64,000 nucleotides of DNA from JAUVKA01 sp964465145. Its GTDB lineage: Bacteria; Bacteroidota; Bacteroidia; Bacteroidales; UBA12481. The position numbers and the translations under genes were made by a program. Below the pieces are notes generated by a model. The model saw only the letters and a list, made by a program, of their open reading frames with translations, was not told the origin of the DNA and ran no database searches. The DNA lies in assembly GCA_964465145.1 (NCBI GenBank), contig CAYXJR010000002.1, positions 49,709-113,708 of the forward strand, in the 5' to 3' direction. Shown here piece after piece: positions 37,301 to 44,853 of this stretch. The stretch's first letter is position 1, and every line of letters begins with the position of its first letter.

Positions 37301-38636
37301 CCGGACTGCAGAGATGAGGATAATTGATAAAAATACCCATATCATCCTCACAACCAGTAGTATCCCTTACGGAGCCAGAATGTTTAAAAAGGACGGTGAT
37401 GATGTGGTTCAGGGAGATTTGATTTGTGAATGGGATCCATTTAATGCATTAATTGTTTCAGAAGCCGCTGGTACTATTAACTTTGAAAATGTTATCGAAG
37501 GAATTACTTTCCGGGAGGAATCAGACGAGCAAACTGGTTACAAGGAAAAAGTAATAACAGAAACCAGAGACAAAACTAAAAACCCTGAAATAATAATCCT
37601 GGGTAAAAACAAGGAAGCTATTAAGATTTATAACCTGCCAGTTGGATCACACGTATCGGTTGCTGAAGGGGAAAAGGTTAAAGCCGGACAGACCCTTGTC
37701 AAAATACCTCGATCCATGAGTAAATCTGGCGATATCACTGGTGGTTTGCCTAGAGTGACAGAACTTTTTGAGGCTCGGAATCCATCCAACCCTGCGGTTG
37801 TTGCAGAGATTGATGGAACAGTCTCGTATGGCAAGATCAAACGTGGTAACAGGGAAATTATGATCACCTCGAAAACTGGGGAGATCAAGAAGTATTTGGT
37901 ATCCCTATCCAAGCAGATTCTGGTTCAGCCAAACGATTTTGTCAGGGCTGGAATCCCATTATCTGATGGTGCTATTACTCCGGCAGATATTCTTTCTATT
38001 AAGGGGCCAACAGCTGTTCAGGAATATATCGTTAATGAGGTTCAGGAGGTTTACCGTATGCAGGGGGTGAAAATCAATGACAAACACTTCGAGGTAATTG
38101 TTCGTCAGATGATGCGGAAGTTAGTTATTGAAGATCCAGGTGATACAAAGTTTCTGGAAAAGCAAATAATTGATAAGCTTAATGTTATGGGGGAGAATGA
38201 TTGGATTTACGGGAAAAAAGTTATTCTGGATCCAGGAGATTCTCAGAACTTTAAACCTGGGCAAATAGTATCTGCCAGGAAGCTAAGGGATGAAAACTCC
38301 ATGCTCAAGCGACGTGATTTAAAACCTACTGATTCAAGGGATGCTATACCAGCAACTTCCAGTCAGATCCTTCAGGGTATCACTAAAGCTTCTCTGCAAA
38401 CAACCAGTTGGTTATCTGCAGCCTCTTTCCAGGAAACCACCAAGGTGCTTAATGAAGCTGCAATTCTTGGAAAAGTAGATGATCTGGAAGGCCTAAAGGA
38501 AAATGTTATCGTTGGTCATCTTATACCGGCTGGAACAGGAAACCGGGCTTTTGAAAAACTGATAGTAGGGTCAATGGACGAATATAAAACACTTATGCAA
38601 GCCAAAGAAGGCGAAACAGATATGATAACAGATTAA
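34347..38636 (+). CDS. rpoC: RNA polymerase subunit beta'
   Basis: 1429 residues, typical of Bacteroidota. The zinc ribbon near the N-terminus has C-H-C-G-K-Y and C-D-R-C-G-V; the active-site motif N-A-D-F-D-G-D-Q-M is complete; the second zinc site C-x6-C-x2-C is present (C-E-S-N-R-G-A-C-A-K-C), with the bridge and trigger helix region G-E-P-G-T-Q-L-T-L-R-T-F-H. The start is 60 bp after rpoB. Confidence 0.98.
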   Translation: MAFRKETKVRVVFTKIALGLASPEEILERSSGEVLKPETINYRTYKPERDGLFCERIFGPVKDYECHCGKYKRIRYKGIICDRCGVEVTEKKVRRERMGHISLTVPVAHIWYFKSLPNKIGYLLGLPTKKLDTIIYYERYVVINAGIKEADGINYLDFLTEEEYLDILETLPKENQMLDDDDPKKFIAGMGADALFRLLGRLDLDTLSYDLRHKANNETSQQRKNEALKRLQVVEAFRSSKNINKPEWMIVKVVPVIPPELRPLVPLDGGRFATSDLNDLYRRVIIRNNRLKRLIEIKAPEVILRNEKRMLQEAVDSLFDNSRKSNAVKTDANRPLKSLSDSLKGKQGRFRQNLLGKRVDYSARSVIVVGPELKLHECGLPKDMAAELYKPFIIRKLIERGIVKTVKSAKKIVDRRDPVVWDILENVLKAHPVLLNRAPTLHRLGIQSFQPKLIEGKAIQLHPLVCTSFNADFDGDQMAVHLPLGNAAILEAQMLMLSSHNILNPANGAPITVPSQDMVLGLYYITKGKKSTETEKVKGEGLVFYSPEEAIIAHNEGAVDLHAYVKVKTDDVVDGELVNRILETTLGRILFNEMVPREVGFINDVLTKKALREIIGKVLKICGTAVTARFLDDIKQLGFATAFNGGLSFNLDDVIIPDEKDSMIKDGYDQVDEVLSNYNMGIITNNERYNQIIDIWTHTNARLTHTVMQQISTDNQGFNSVYMMLDSGARGSKEQIRQLCGMRGLMAKPQKSGAAGAEIIENPILSNFKEGLSVLEYFISTHGARKGLADTALKTADAGYLTRRLVDVAQDVIVAQQDCGTLRGLVASALKNNEEVVETLYDRILGRTALHDVYNPLTGELLVASGEPISEDVARRIEESPVEQVEIRSVLTCESNRGACAKCYGRSLATGRATQIGDSVGVIAAQSIGEPGTQLTLRTFHVGGTASNITAESNVTARFNGLLEMDELRTVQLDTGSTKVDVVIGRTAEMRIIDKNTHIILTTSSIPYGARMFKKDGDDVVQGDLICEWDPFNALIVSEAAGTINFENVIEGITFREESDEQTGYKEKVITETRDKTKNPEIIILGKNKEAIKIYNLPVGSHVSVAEGEKVKAGQTLVKIPRSMSKSGDITGGLPRVTELFEARNPSNPAVVAEIDGTVSYGKIKRGNREIMITSKTGEIKKYLVSLSKQILVQPNDFVRAGIPLSDGAITPADILSIKGPTAVQEYIVNEVQEVYRMQGVKINDKHFEVIVRQMMRKLVIEDPGDTKFLEKQIIDKLNVMGENDWIYGKKVILDPGDSQNFKPGQIVSARKLRDENSMLKRRDLKPTDSRDAIPATSSQILQGITKASLQTTSWLSAASFQETTKVLNEAAILGKVDDLEGLKENVIVGHLIPAGTGNRAFEKLIVGSMDEYKTLMQAKEGETDMITD

Positions 38637-38645
38637 GTTTAAATC

Positions 38646-38966
38646 ATGGCAGATCTGAAAAAACCCAACCAAATAAATATTGAGTTATCGGAGGAGATTG
38701 CCCAGGGTGTATATTCCAACCTGGCAATTATTACTCACTCCAGTTCTGAATTTGTGCTCGACTTTGTGCGAATAATGCCAGGGGTACCGAAAGCAAAAGT
38801 GAAGAGTCGAGTGATTCTCACTCCCGAGCATGCAAAGCGACTATTATTGGCCTTGCAGGATAATATTAAAAAGTATGAATCCATGCATGGAAATATTCGA
38901 AATGCAGATAAACCTTCGGGTCCGATAATGCCAATGACCTTTGGTGGTCCGGCCGCACAGGCTTAA
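38646..38966 (+). CDS. DUF3467 family protein
   Basis: 106 residues, small, soluble and without cysteine. It resembles DUF3467 proteins (I-N-I-E-L-x-E-E-I-A-Q-G-x-Y-S-N-L, then H-S-x-x-E-F-V-L-D-F and R-V-I-L-T-P-E-H-A-K-R-L-L). The position just after rpoC (9 bp) is recurrent in Bacteroidota as I recall, suggesting a link to transcription, but no function is known. It is the last gene before a terminator. Confidence 0.88.
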   Translation: MADLKKPNQINIELSEEIAQGVYSNLAIITHSSSEFVLDFVRIMPGVPKAKVKSRVILTPEHAKRLLLALQDNIKKYESMHGNIRNADKPSGPIMPMTFGGPAAQA

Positions 38967-38977
38967 ATTATTCATGG

Positions 38978-39006
38978 AAGGTGTCTGTTTAAGGCACCTT
39001 TTTTTT
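38978..39006 (+). terminator. Terminator of the rpo operon
   Basis: An 8-bp stem (AAGGTGTC / GGCACCTT, one G-T pair) with an 8-base T-tract, 12 bp after the DUF3467 stop. Confidence 0.85.
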
Positions 39007-39051
39007 CGGGTTCATTTTGTATAACTTCGAACCGTTTTATATTCGAATGGT

Positions 39052-40770
39052 TTGTTAGCAACAGTATTATTAGTTCTGGTATTTATAGGCTACCTGGTCA
39101 TGTATCGAGTGTACGGCAGGTTCCTGGCCTCTCGTGTTTTTAATATTTCGGATCAAAGGCCAACTCCAGCAGTTCAATTGCAGGACAATGTTGATTTTGT
39201 TCCAACAAAGAAGCAGGTCGTTTTTGGCCACCATTTTACCTCAATTGCTGGTACCGGGCCAATAGTTGGTCCAGCTATTGCCATTATTTGGGGCTGGCTT
39301 CCAGCCATTTTGTGGGTTTTCCTTGGAAGCCTGGCCATGGGTGCGGTTCATGATTTTGGGAGCCTGGTCATCAGTTTAAGGAACCAGGGGAAATCCATAT
39401 CCGATTACACCTCCAAATATATTAACAGCCGCACTCGCGTCCTTTTTTTTGTAGTGGTTTTCCTTGAGCTCTGGATTGTTATATCTGTTTTTGGTTTGGT
39501 TATTGCGAGCATTTTTAAAATGTTTCCGGGTTCAGTTTTCCCTGTTTGGCTGCAAATTCCAATTGCTATTCTACTTGGGCAATTCATTTACCGTTTGAAG
39601 GGCAATCTCACTCTTAGTACATTGGTTGCAGTGGTTTTTATGTACCTCACGGTTATAGTTGGCAGATATCTGCCAATCGAAATGCCGGAAATTTTGGGAA
39701 TTCCTTCAACCGGTGTTTGGACTATCCTTCTTCTGGTTTATGCTTACTTTGCATCTGTTCTGCCTGTGACCACCCTTCTTCAGCCAAGGGATTATATAAA
39801 TGCTTACCAGCTGGTTTTTGCTATGGCTCTAATGGTCATTGGTGTATTTTGTTCTGGACTTTCCGGCTCTTTAGAAATGGTAGCTCCCGTCGTTGATGCC
39901 AGACCTGCCGGCGCGCCTGGAATGATACCCTTCCTTTTTATTACAATCGCCTGTGGTGCGATTTCCGGTTTTCATTCCCTTGTATCCTCAGGAACAACAT
40001 CCAAGCAGCTTAGCTCTGAAAAAGACAGCCTTTTTGTGGGCTATGGCTCCATGTTAACTGAAGGAGCTTTGGCCGTGCTGGTAATTATCGCTGTTGGAGC
40101 AGGAATAGGAATGGGACATATAACAGGGGAGGGGCAAACACTATTTGGAGTAGAAGCCTGGAACAATCACTATTCTTCCTGGGCGGCCGCAGGTGGGTTG
40201 GATAAGAAAATAGGGGCCTTTGTTGAAGGGTCAGCAAACATGATCGAAATAATTGGAATTCCAGTTGAGATAGCTATGGTGGTCATGGGAGTATTTGTTG
40301 CCTCATTTGCCGGAACAACTTTGGATACAGCTACCAGGATTCAGCGATACGTCATTGCAGAAGTTTTTACCGGGGTTAAAGCCCCCTTATTTCGGAATAT
40401 TTATTTTACAACATTTCTTGCCGTCGCTACCGCAGCTATTCTGGCATTTGCTACTGGCGCAAATGGGGCAGGGGCTCTGAAATTATGGCCTTTATTCGGA
40501 GCGGTGAACCAAACCCTTGCCGCATTAGCTCTGATCATTATTACATTATACCTGAAACGAAAAGGTGGCTTGAAATGGCTAGTCAGTGGTATTCCTGCAA
40601 TTTTTATGAGCATTGTCACTTTCTGGGCTTCTATAATCAACCAGATCAATTTTACCCGGGACGAAAACTATCTACTTGCTGTGGTGAATGTGGTAATTAT
40701 TGTTATTGTCATTTGGATTACCATTGAGGGATTGGTGAAATTCCTCAGTATCAGATCAGTCAGACAATAG
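39052..40770 (+). CDS. cstA: Carbon starvation protein CstA family transporter
   Basis: 572 residues with about 14-16 membrane segments. Conserved CstA segments are visible: Y-R-V-Y-G-R-F-L-A near the start, H-H-F-T-S-I-A-G-T-G-P-I-V-G-P-A, V-H-D-F-G-S-L, F-H-S-L-V-S-S-G-T-T-S-K-Q and G-T-T-L-D-T-A-T-R. Characterised relatives import peptides or pyruvate. The only sensible start is TTG 39052, because the ATG at 39047 is out of frame and soon stopped. Shorter than E. coli CstA (701). Confidence 0.92.
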   Translation: MLATVLLVLVFIGYLVMYRVYGRFLASRVFNISDQRPTPAVQLQDNVDFVPTKKQVVFGHHFTSIAGTGPIVGPAIAIIWGWLPAILWVFLGSLAMGAVHDFGSLVISLRNQGKSISDYTSKYINSRTRVLFFVVVFLELWIVISVFGLVIASIFKMFPGSVFPVWLQIPIAILLGQFIYRLKGNLTLSTLVAVVFMYLTVIVGRYLPIEMPEILGIPSTGVWTILLLVYAYFASVLPVTTLLQPRDYINAYQLVFAMALMVIGVFCSGLSGSLEMVAPVVDARPAGAPGMIPFLFITIACGAISGFHSLVSSGTTSKQLSSEKDSLFVGYGSMLTEGALAVLVIIAVGAGIGMGHITGEGQTLFGVEAWNNHYSSWAAAGGLDKKIGAFVEGSANMIEIIGIPVEIAMVVMGVFVASFAGTTLDTATRIQRYVIAEVFTGVKAPLFRNIYFTTFLAVATAAILAFATGANGAGALKLWPLFGAVNQTLAALALIIITLYLKRKGGLKWLVSGIPAIFMSIVTFWASIINQINFTRDENYLLAVVNVVIIVIVIWITIEGLVKFLSIRSVRQ

Positions 40771-40859
40771 ATCCATTCATCTTACTCTAACATTGATTTA
40801 TCAAATTTTGGGTTTTTATAAGGCACTTTCTGAAATTAGAATCTTTCTAAACTTCTGTC

Positions 40860-40894
40860 CTTGGGAATGAATGCTGAATAATTTTTTATATTTG
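40860..40894 (+). promoter_or_regulatory. Candidate promoter of the etf operon
   Basis: The -7 box TATATTTG (40887-40894) fits TAnnTTTG. CTTG at 40860-40863 could be the -33 box but the 23-bp spacing is long. It lies 45 bp before etfB. Confidence 0.4.
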
Positions 40895-40939
40895 TCAACC
40901 TAATAAAGGAATGTATTTAATTATCAAATTAATAGCTTT

Positions 40940-41689
40940 ATGAAAATTCTCGTATGCCTTGGCCATGTGCCTGATACCACCACCAAGGTTAAATTTGTTG
41001 AGAATAATACAAGGTTTGATCAAACCGGAGTTCAGTGGGTGATTAACCCATGGGATGAATTAGCCCTTACCCGTGCTTTAGAAATCAAGGAAGATGCTGG
41101 AAATTCTTTTAATTCTGTAACGGTTATCACTGTTGGAGATCTGAGTGTTGAGCCAACGATCCGCAAAGCCCTTGCTATTGGTGCTGACAATGGTATCCGC
41201 GTTGATTTGCAACCTGCAGATTCAGGTGTTGTTGCTGCTCAGCTCGCCGAAGTAATAAAGAATGATCCCTATGATTTGATCCTTTGCGGGATTGAATCCA
41301 GCGACTATAATGGGTCGGCAGTTGGGGGAATGTTGGCTGAACATCTTGATTATCCTTCCGTTTCGGCGGTTTCATCAATTAATTATGAGGGTGGCATATT
41401 TGATCTTAACAGGGATATCGATGGTGGATTTGAAACTATTTCATGTCCTTTCCCCTTTGTTGCAATTGTACAGAAAGGAATAGCCAAAGAGCCAAGAATC
41501 CCTGCTATGCGTGGTATTATGATGGCTCGTAAAAAGCCGTTAAGCGTTGTAAAACCTGTTGATGCTGAAGCCTTATCTAAGTTTATAAGTTTTAGCCTTC
41601 CATTGGCTAAACCACCTTGTAAAATGGTGGATCCTGACAATGTTAAAGAATTAGTTGACTTGCTGATGAATGAAGCTAAGGTTTTGTAA
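40940..41689 (+). CDS. etfB: Electron transfer flavoprotein subunit beta
   Basis: 249 residues, the AMP- or FAD-binding small subunit of ETF. Family features are C-L-G-H-V-P-D-T at the start, N-P-W-D-E-L-A-L-T-R-A, the nucleotide site around I-L-C-G-I-E-S-S-D-Y-N-G-S-A-V-G, and the recognition-loop region. With etfA 28 bp downstream it forms a heterodimer that takes electrons from acyl-CoA dehydrogenase. Whether it is bifurcating cannot be decided here. Confidence 0.94.
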   Translation: MKILVCLGHVPDTTTKVKFVENNTRFDQTGVQWVINPWDELALTRALEIKEDAGNSFNSVTVITVGDLSVEPTIRKALAIGADNGIRVDLQPADSGVVAAQLAEVIKNDPYDLILCGIESSDYNGSAVGGMLAEHLDYPSVSAVSSINYEGGIFDLNRDIDGGFETISCPFPFVAIVQKGIAKEPRIPAMRGIMMARKKPLSVVKPVDAEALSKFISFSLPLAKPPCKMVDPDNVKELVDLLMNEAKVL

Positions 41690-41717
41690 TTACTTCTAAT
41701 ATTGAAAATCCAATAAT

Positions 41718-42689
41718 ATGGCTATACTAGTATATATCGAGAATTGGGATGGAGAGTTTAAGAAGGTAAGTTTTGAGTTGTTGTCCTATGCCTCGAAATT
41801 GGCGGAAATGACGGGAGATACTGTCACTGCTTTGTCAATCGGACAAGTCCTGGAAGATAAGTTATCCCGCCTTGCGGATTATGGTGCCCAGAAAATTCTT
41901 AAAGTTGAATCTGAAGATTTGGTGGTTTTGGATAATCAGGTCTATACAAGGATCATTTCGGAAGCGGCCTCGAAGGAAGATGCTCAGGTGGTTCTTCTCG
42001 CGCACAATAATGTTGGAAAAGCGATTGCTCCCAGATTGGCCGTTAGGTTGAAGGCAGGACTTGGATCAGGACTCACAGGTTTGCCGGAGAAATTGGATCC
42101 TTTCACTACATGGAAAAAAGTCTTTTCCGGTAAGGCAGGTTCAAGGGTTGAAATCAGAACTCCTGTAAAGGTGCTAACTTTGTCCCAGAATTCATTTGAA
42201 GTATCAGAAAATAAGGTAGATGCAAAAATAGAAAATTTTTTTCCAGAAAGTCCTACTCGGGGTGCCACCTCAAGGATAAATTTGGAGAAACAAACTGAAA
42301 AAATTATTTTGACAGATGCGGAAATTGTTGTTTCAGCAGGCCGCGGTTTGAAATCTCCAGACAACTGGGGGCCAATTGAGGAATTGGCCAATCTACTGGG
42401 TGCTGCAACAGCTTGTTCAAGACCGGTTTCTGATGAAGGATGGCGTCCGCATAGTGAGCATGCTGGTCAAACAGGAAAGATAATAGCTCCGAATTTGTAT
42501 TTTGCTTTTGGAATTTCTGGAGCAATCCAGCATTTGGCAGGCGTGAGTTCATCCAAATGTATTGTTGCAGTCAATACCGATCCTGATGCCCCTATTTTTG
42601 AGGCTGCAGATTATGGTATTGTTGGTGACGCAATGAAAGTCCTTCCTCAGCTAATCTCAGCAATAAAACAAGTCAAATCATTATGCTGA
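41718..42689 (+). CDS. etfA: Electron transfer flavoprotein subunit alpha
   Basis: 323 residues. The C-terminal FAD domain is typical: V-S-A-G-R-G-L, C-S-R-P-V-S-D-E-G-W, Q-T-G-K, F-G-I-S-G-A-I-Q-H, and N-T-D-P-D-A-P-I-F at the end. It overlaps the following Fe-S gene by 7 bp, so the ETF and the membrane acceptor are made together. Confidence 0.94.
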   Translation: MAILVYIENWDGEFKKVSFELLSYASKLAEMTGDTVTALSIGQVLEDKLSRLADYGAQKILKVESEDLVVLDNQVYTRIISEAASKEDAQVVLLAHNNVGKAIAPRLAVRLKAGLGSGLTGLPEKLDPFTTWKKVFSGKAGSRVEIRTPVKVLTLSQNSFEVSENKVDAKIENFFPESPTRGATSRINLEKQTEKIILTDAEIVVSAGRGLKSPDNWGPIEELANLLGAATACSRPVSDEGWRPHSEHAGQTGKIIAPNLYFAFGISGAIQHLAGVSSSKCIVAVNTDPDAPIFEAADYGIVGDAMKVLPQLISAIKQVKSLC

Positions 42690-44002
42690 AGCAAATAATT
42701 TTTGCTCTGGCATTATTGGTGACCCTAGGGGTATTTTCCTATACCACAATGAGGTTTATAGCTTTGTTCAAGCTGACCAAAAAAACCTTTCCTATTAAAG
42801 ATATTGGCCAGAGAATTAAACGGACTCTTGCCGTGGCCTTTGGGCAAACCAGGATTCTGCGTAAACCGGTACTGGGACCGATGCATGCTATTGTCTTCTG
42901 GGGTTTCTGTGTGATCCTTATTGGCAGCCTGGAAATGGTTATCGATGGATTATTTGGAACGGAAAGAATATTCCAATTCCTCGGGCCTGTTTATAATGTC
43001 ATCATCGCCTCAGGGGATATATTCGCTTTTCTAATCCTATTGGTAATTATCGTATTTCTTATTAGGCGTATTTTCTTGAATATCAGTCGGTTTAGTGGTG
43101 TTGAGATGACGCATAAATCTCACATGGATGCAAATATGGCCTTGACATTGATCCTGCTTCTTATGATTAGCCTGCTAGGAATGAATACTTTCTATTATAT
43201 GGAAGGCGTCAATTCCGCACATGGGATAGCCGGATTTTTTCCTGTCAGTGAAGTTTTAAGCGGTTTGTTTTCAGGATTTTCTGATTCCCAGATTCACTTA
43301 ATACATGAGATGAACTGGTGGGCCCATATCCTGCTTATCTTTGTCTTTGCCAATTATCTTCCTTATTCAAAGCATTTCCATATTTTTCTGTCTATTCCCA
43401 ATGTATTCCTGAGCAATCTTGAACCACTAGGAAAGCTTGCAAACATGGAAAGTGTAACCAAAGAAGTGAGGATGATGCTTGATCCTAATACTACTATTGA
43501 TGATAATGAAGGGGATGAAGTGCCACGCTTTGGTATTCTTGATGCAGAAGATGTTAGCTGGAAAAACTATCTGGATTCCCTGGCTTGCACTCAGTGTGGA
43601 AGATGTACTGCTGTGTGTCCTGCCAATATTACCGGGAAAAAATTATCTCCAAGGAAAATCGTGATGGATCTCAGGTCGAGGATGAAAGAGAAGGGGCCGG
43701 GTTTGATAAAGTGGGGTCGGGAATATTCAGATCAAAAATCTCTTATCAGGGATTATATTTCACCTGAAGAGCTATGGGCTTGTACTACCTGCAATGCATG
43801 CGCCCGTGAATGTCCGATCAATATTAATCACCCATCCATTATCATTGATATGAGGAGGTATCTTGTGATGGAAGAATCGGCAGCACCGGGGGAACTCAAT
43901 GCTATTTTTTCCAATATTGAAAACAATGGCGCTCCCTGGCAATTTTCTCAGGAGGATCGTATGGCTTGGGCCGATGAATTGTTTATGAATAAAAAAAATT
44001 AA
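42683..44002 (+). CDS. Membrane Fe-S oxidoreductase (HdrD/NarI-like fusion)
   Basis: 439 residues. The N-terminal half has five to six hydrophobic segments resembling the cytochrome b (NarI/HdrE) type; the C-terminal half has two [4Fe-4S] sites, C-x2-C-x2-C-x3-C-P (C-T-Q-C-G-R-C-T-A-V-C-P) and C-T-T-C-N-A-C-A-R-E-C-P. Genes with this plan next to etfBA are thought to pass electrons from reduced ETF to menaquinone, replacing ETF:quinone oxidoreductase. The neighbouring CCG protein probably completes the complex. Role inferred from context. Confidence 0.85.
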   Translation: MLKQIIFALALLVTLGVFSYTTMRFIALFKLTKKTFPIKDIGQRIKRTLAVAFGQTRILRKPVLGPMHAIVFWGFCVILIGSLEMVIDGLFGTERIFQFLGPVYNVIIASGDIFAFLILLVIIVFLIRRIFLNISRFSGVEMTHKSHMDANMALTLILLLMISLLGMNTFYYMEGVNSAHGIAGFFPVSEVLSGLFSGFSDSQIHLIHEMNWWAHILLIFVFANYLPYSKHFHIFLSIPNVFLSNLEPLGKLANMESVTKEVRMMLDPNTTIDDNEGDEVPRFGILDAEDVSWKNYLDSLACTQCGRCTAVCPANITGKKLSPRKIVMDLRSRMKEKGPGLIKWGREYSDQKSLIRDYISPEELWACTTCNACARECPININHPSIIIDMRRYLVMEESAAPGELNAIFSNIENNGAPWQFSQEDRMAWADELFMNKKN

Positions 44003-44023
44003 TTCCCTTCGGATACAATTTTA

Positions 44024-44824
44024 ATGGAAAACGATCGAATTAAGATTTATGTCCCAACAATGGCTGACATGGCTGCAACAGGCCAGGAGCCGGAGTACCT
44101 GTTTTGGGTGGGAAGTGCCGGGGCTTTCGATGATCGGTACAAAAAGGTTACCAGGGCTTTTGTAAAAATACTTACCTGGCTGGATATCAATTATGCTGTG
44201 CTTGGAACGGAGGAATCATCAAGTGGAGATGTGGTTCGCAGAGCGGGAAATGAGATGCTTTTCCAGATGCAGGCCCTGGCTAATATTGAGATACTCAACG
44301 GATATGGGATTAAAAAAATTTTAACCTGTGATCCGCATGCCTTTAATACCTTCCGGAATGAATATCCTGAACTGGGGGGAGAATATGAGGTTGTACATCA
44401 CACTAGCTTTCTACAAGGTCTTATTGATTCTGGTAAACTGAGTCTTTCCCAGGAGTATTTCTCAGGGAAAAGGCTTACTTATCACGATCCTTGTTACCTT
44501 GGTAGGGCCAACGGGGAATACAATGCTCCCCGTCAGATAATTGCAGCACTTGCTTCGGATTTTAAAGAAATGAAAAGGAATCGAAGCTTTGCCTTATGCT
44601 GCGGTGCTGGTGGAGGACAAATGTTTAAAGAGGCAGAGGCAGGCGACAAGGAGGTGTTTATTGAAAGGACAGAAGATGCTGTCGAATCTGGAGCCGATAT
44701 TATAGTTACAGCCTGTCCGTATTGCATGGTCATGATGACTGATGGTCTGAAATACAAGAATTTGGAAAATAGCAAAAGAGCTTATGATATTGCGGAATTA
44801 GTCGCTTTATCCCTTGGATTATAA
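44024..44824 (+). CDS. CCG-domain Fe-S protein (HdrB/HdrD C-terminal-like)
   Basis: 266 residues with a cysteine-rich CCG-type domain of heterodisulfide reductase and related enzymes. The C-terminal module is complete: H-D-P-C-Y-L-G-R, L-C-C-G-A-G-G-G and T-A-C-P-Y-C. The N-terminal module has the fold pattern but its C-C-G motif is absent, leaving a single cysteine (T-C-D-P-H). The gene lies 21 bp behind the membrane Fe-S gene and 29 bp before the acyl-CoA dehydrogenase, so all five genes form one operon. Confidence 0.85.
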   Translation: MENDRIKIYVPTMADMAATGQEPEYLFWVGSAGAFDDRYKKVTRAFVKILTWLDINYAVLGTEESSSGDVVRRAGNEMLFQMQALANIEILNGYGIKKILTCDPHAFNTFRNEYPELGGEYEVVHHTSFLQGLIDSGKLSLSQEYFSGKRLTYHDPCYLGRANGEYNAPRQIIAALASDFKEMKRNRSFALCCGAGGGQMFKEAEAGDKEVFIERTEDAVESGADIIVTACPYCMVMMTDGLKYKNLENSKRAYDIAELVALSLGL

Positions 44825-44853
44825 ATGGATAATGTGTTATAATAATTATACCT

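Noticed and set aside
40793..40804. Palindrome TTGATTTATCAA between cstA and etfB, FNR-like at first sight
   Set aside because: The two half-sites are separated by 2 bp, whereas FNR/Crp sites need 4-6 bp, and no FNR-family gene is in the window.
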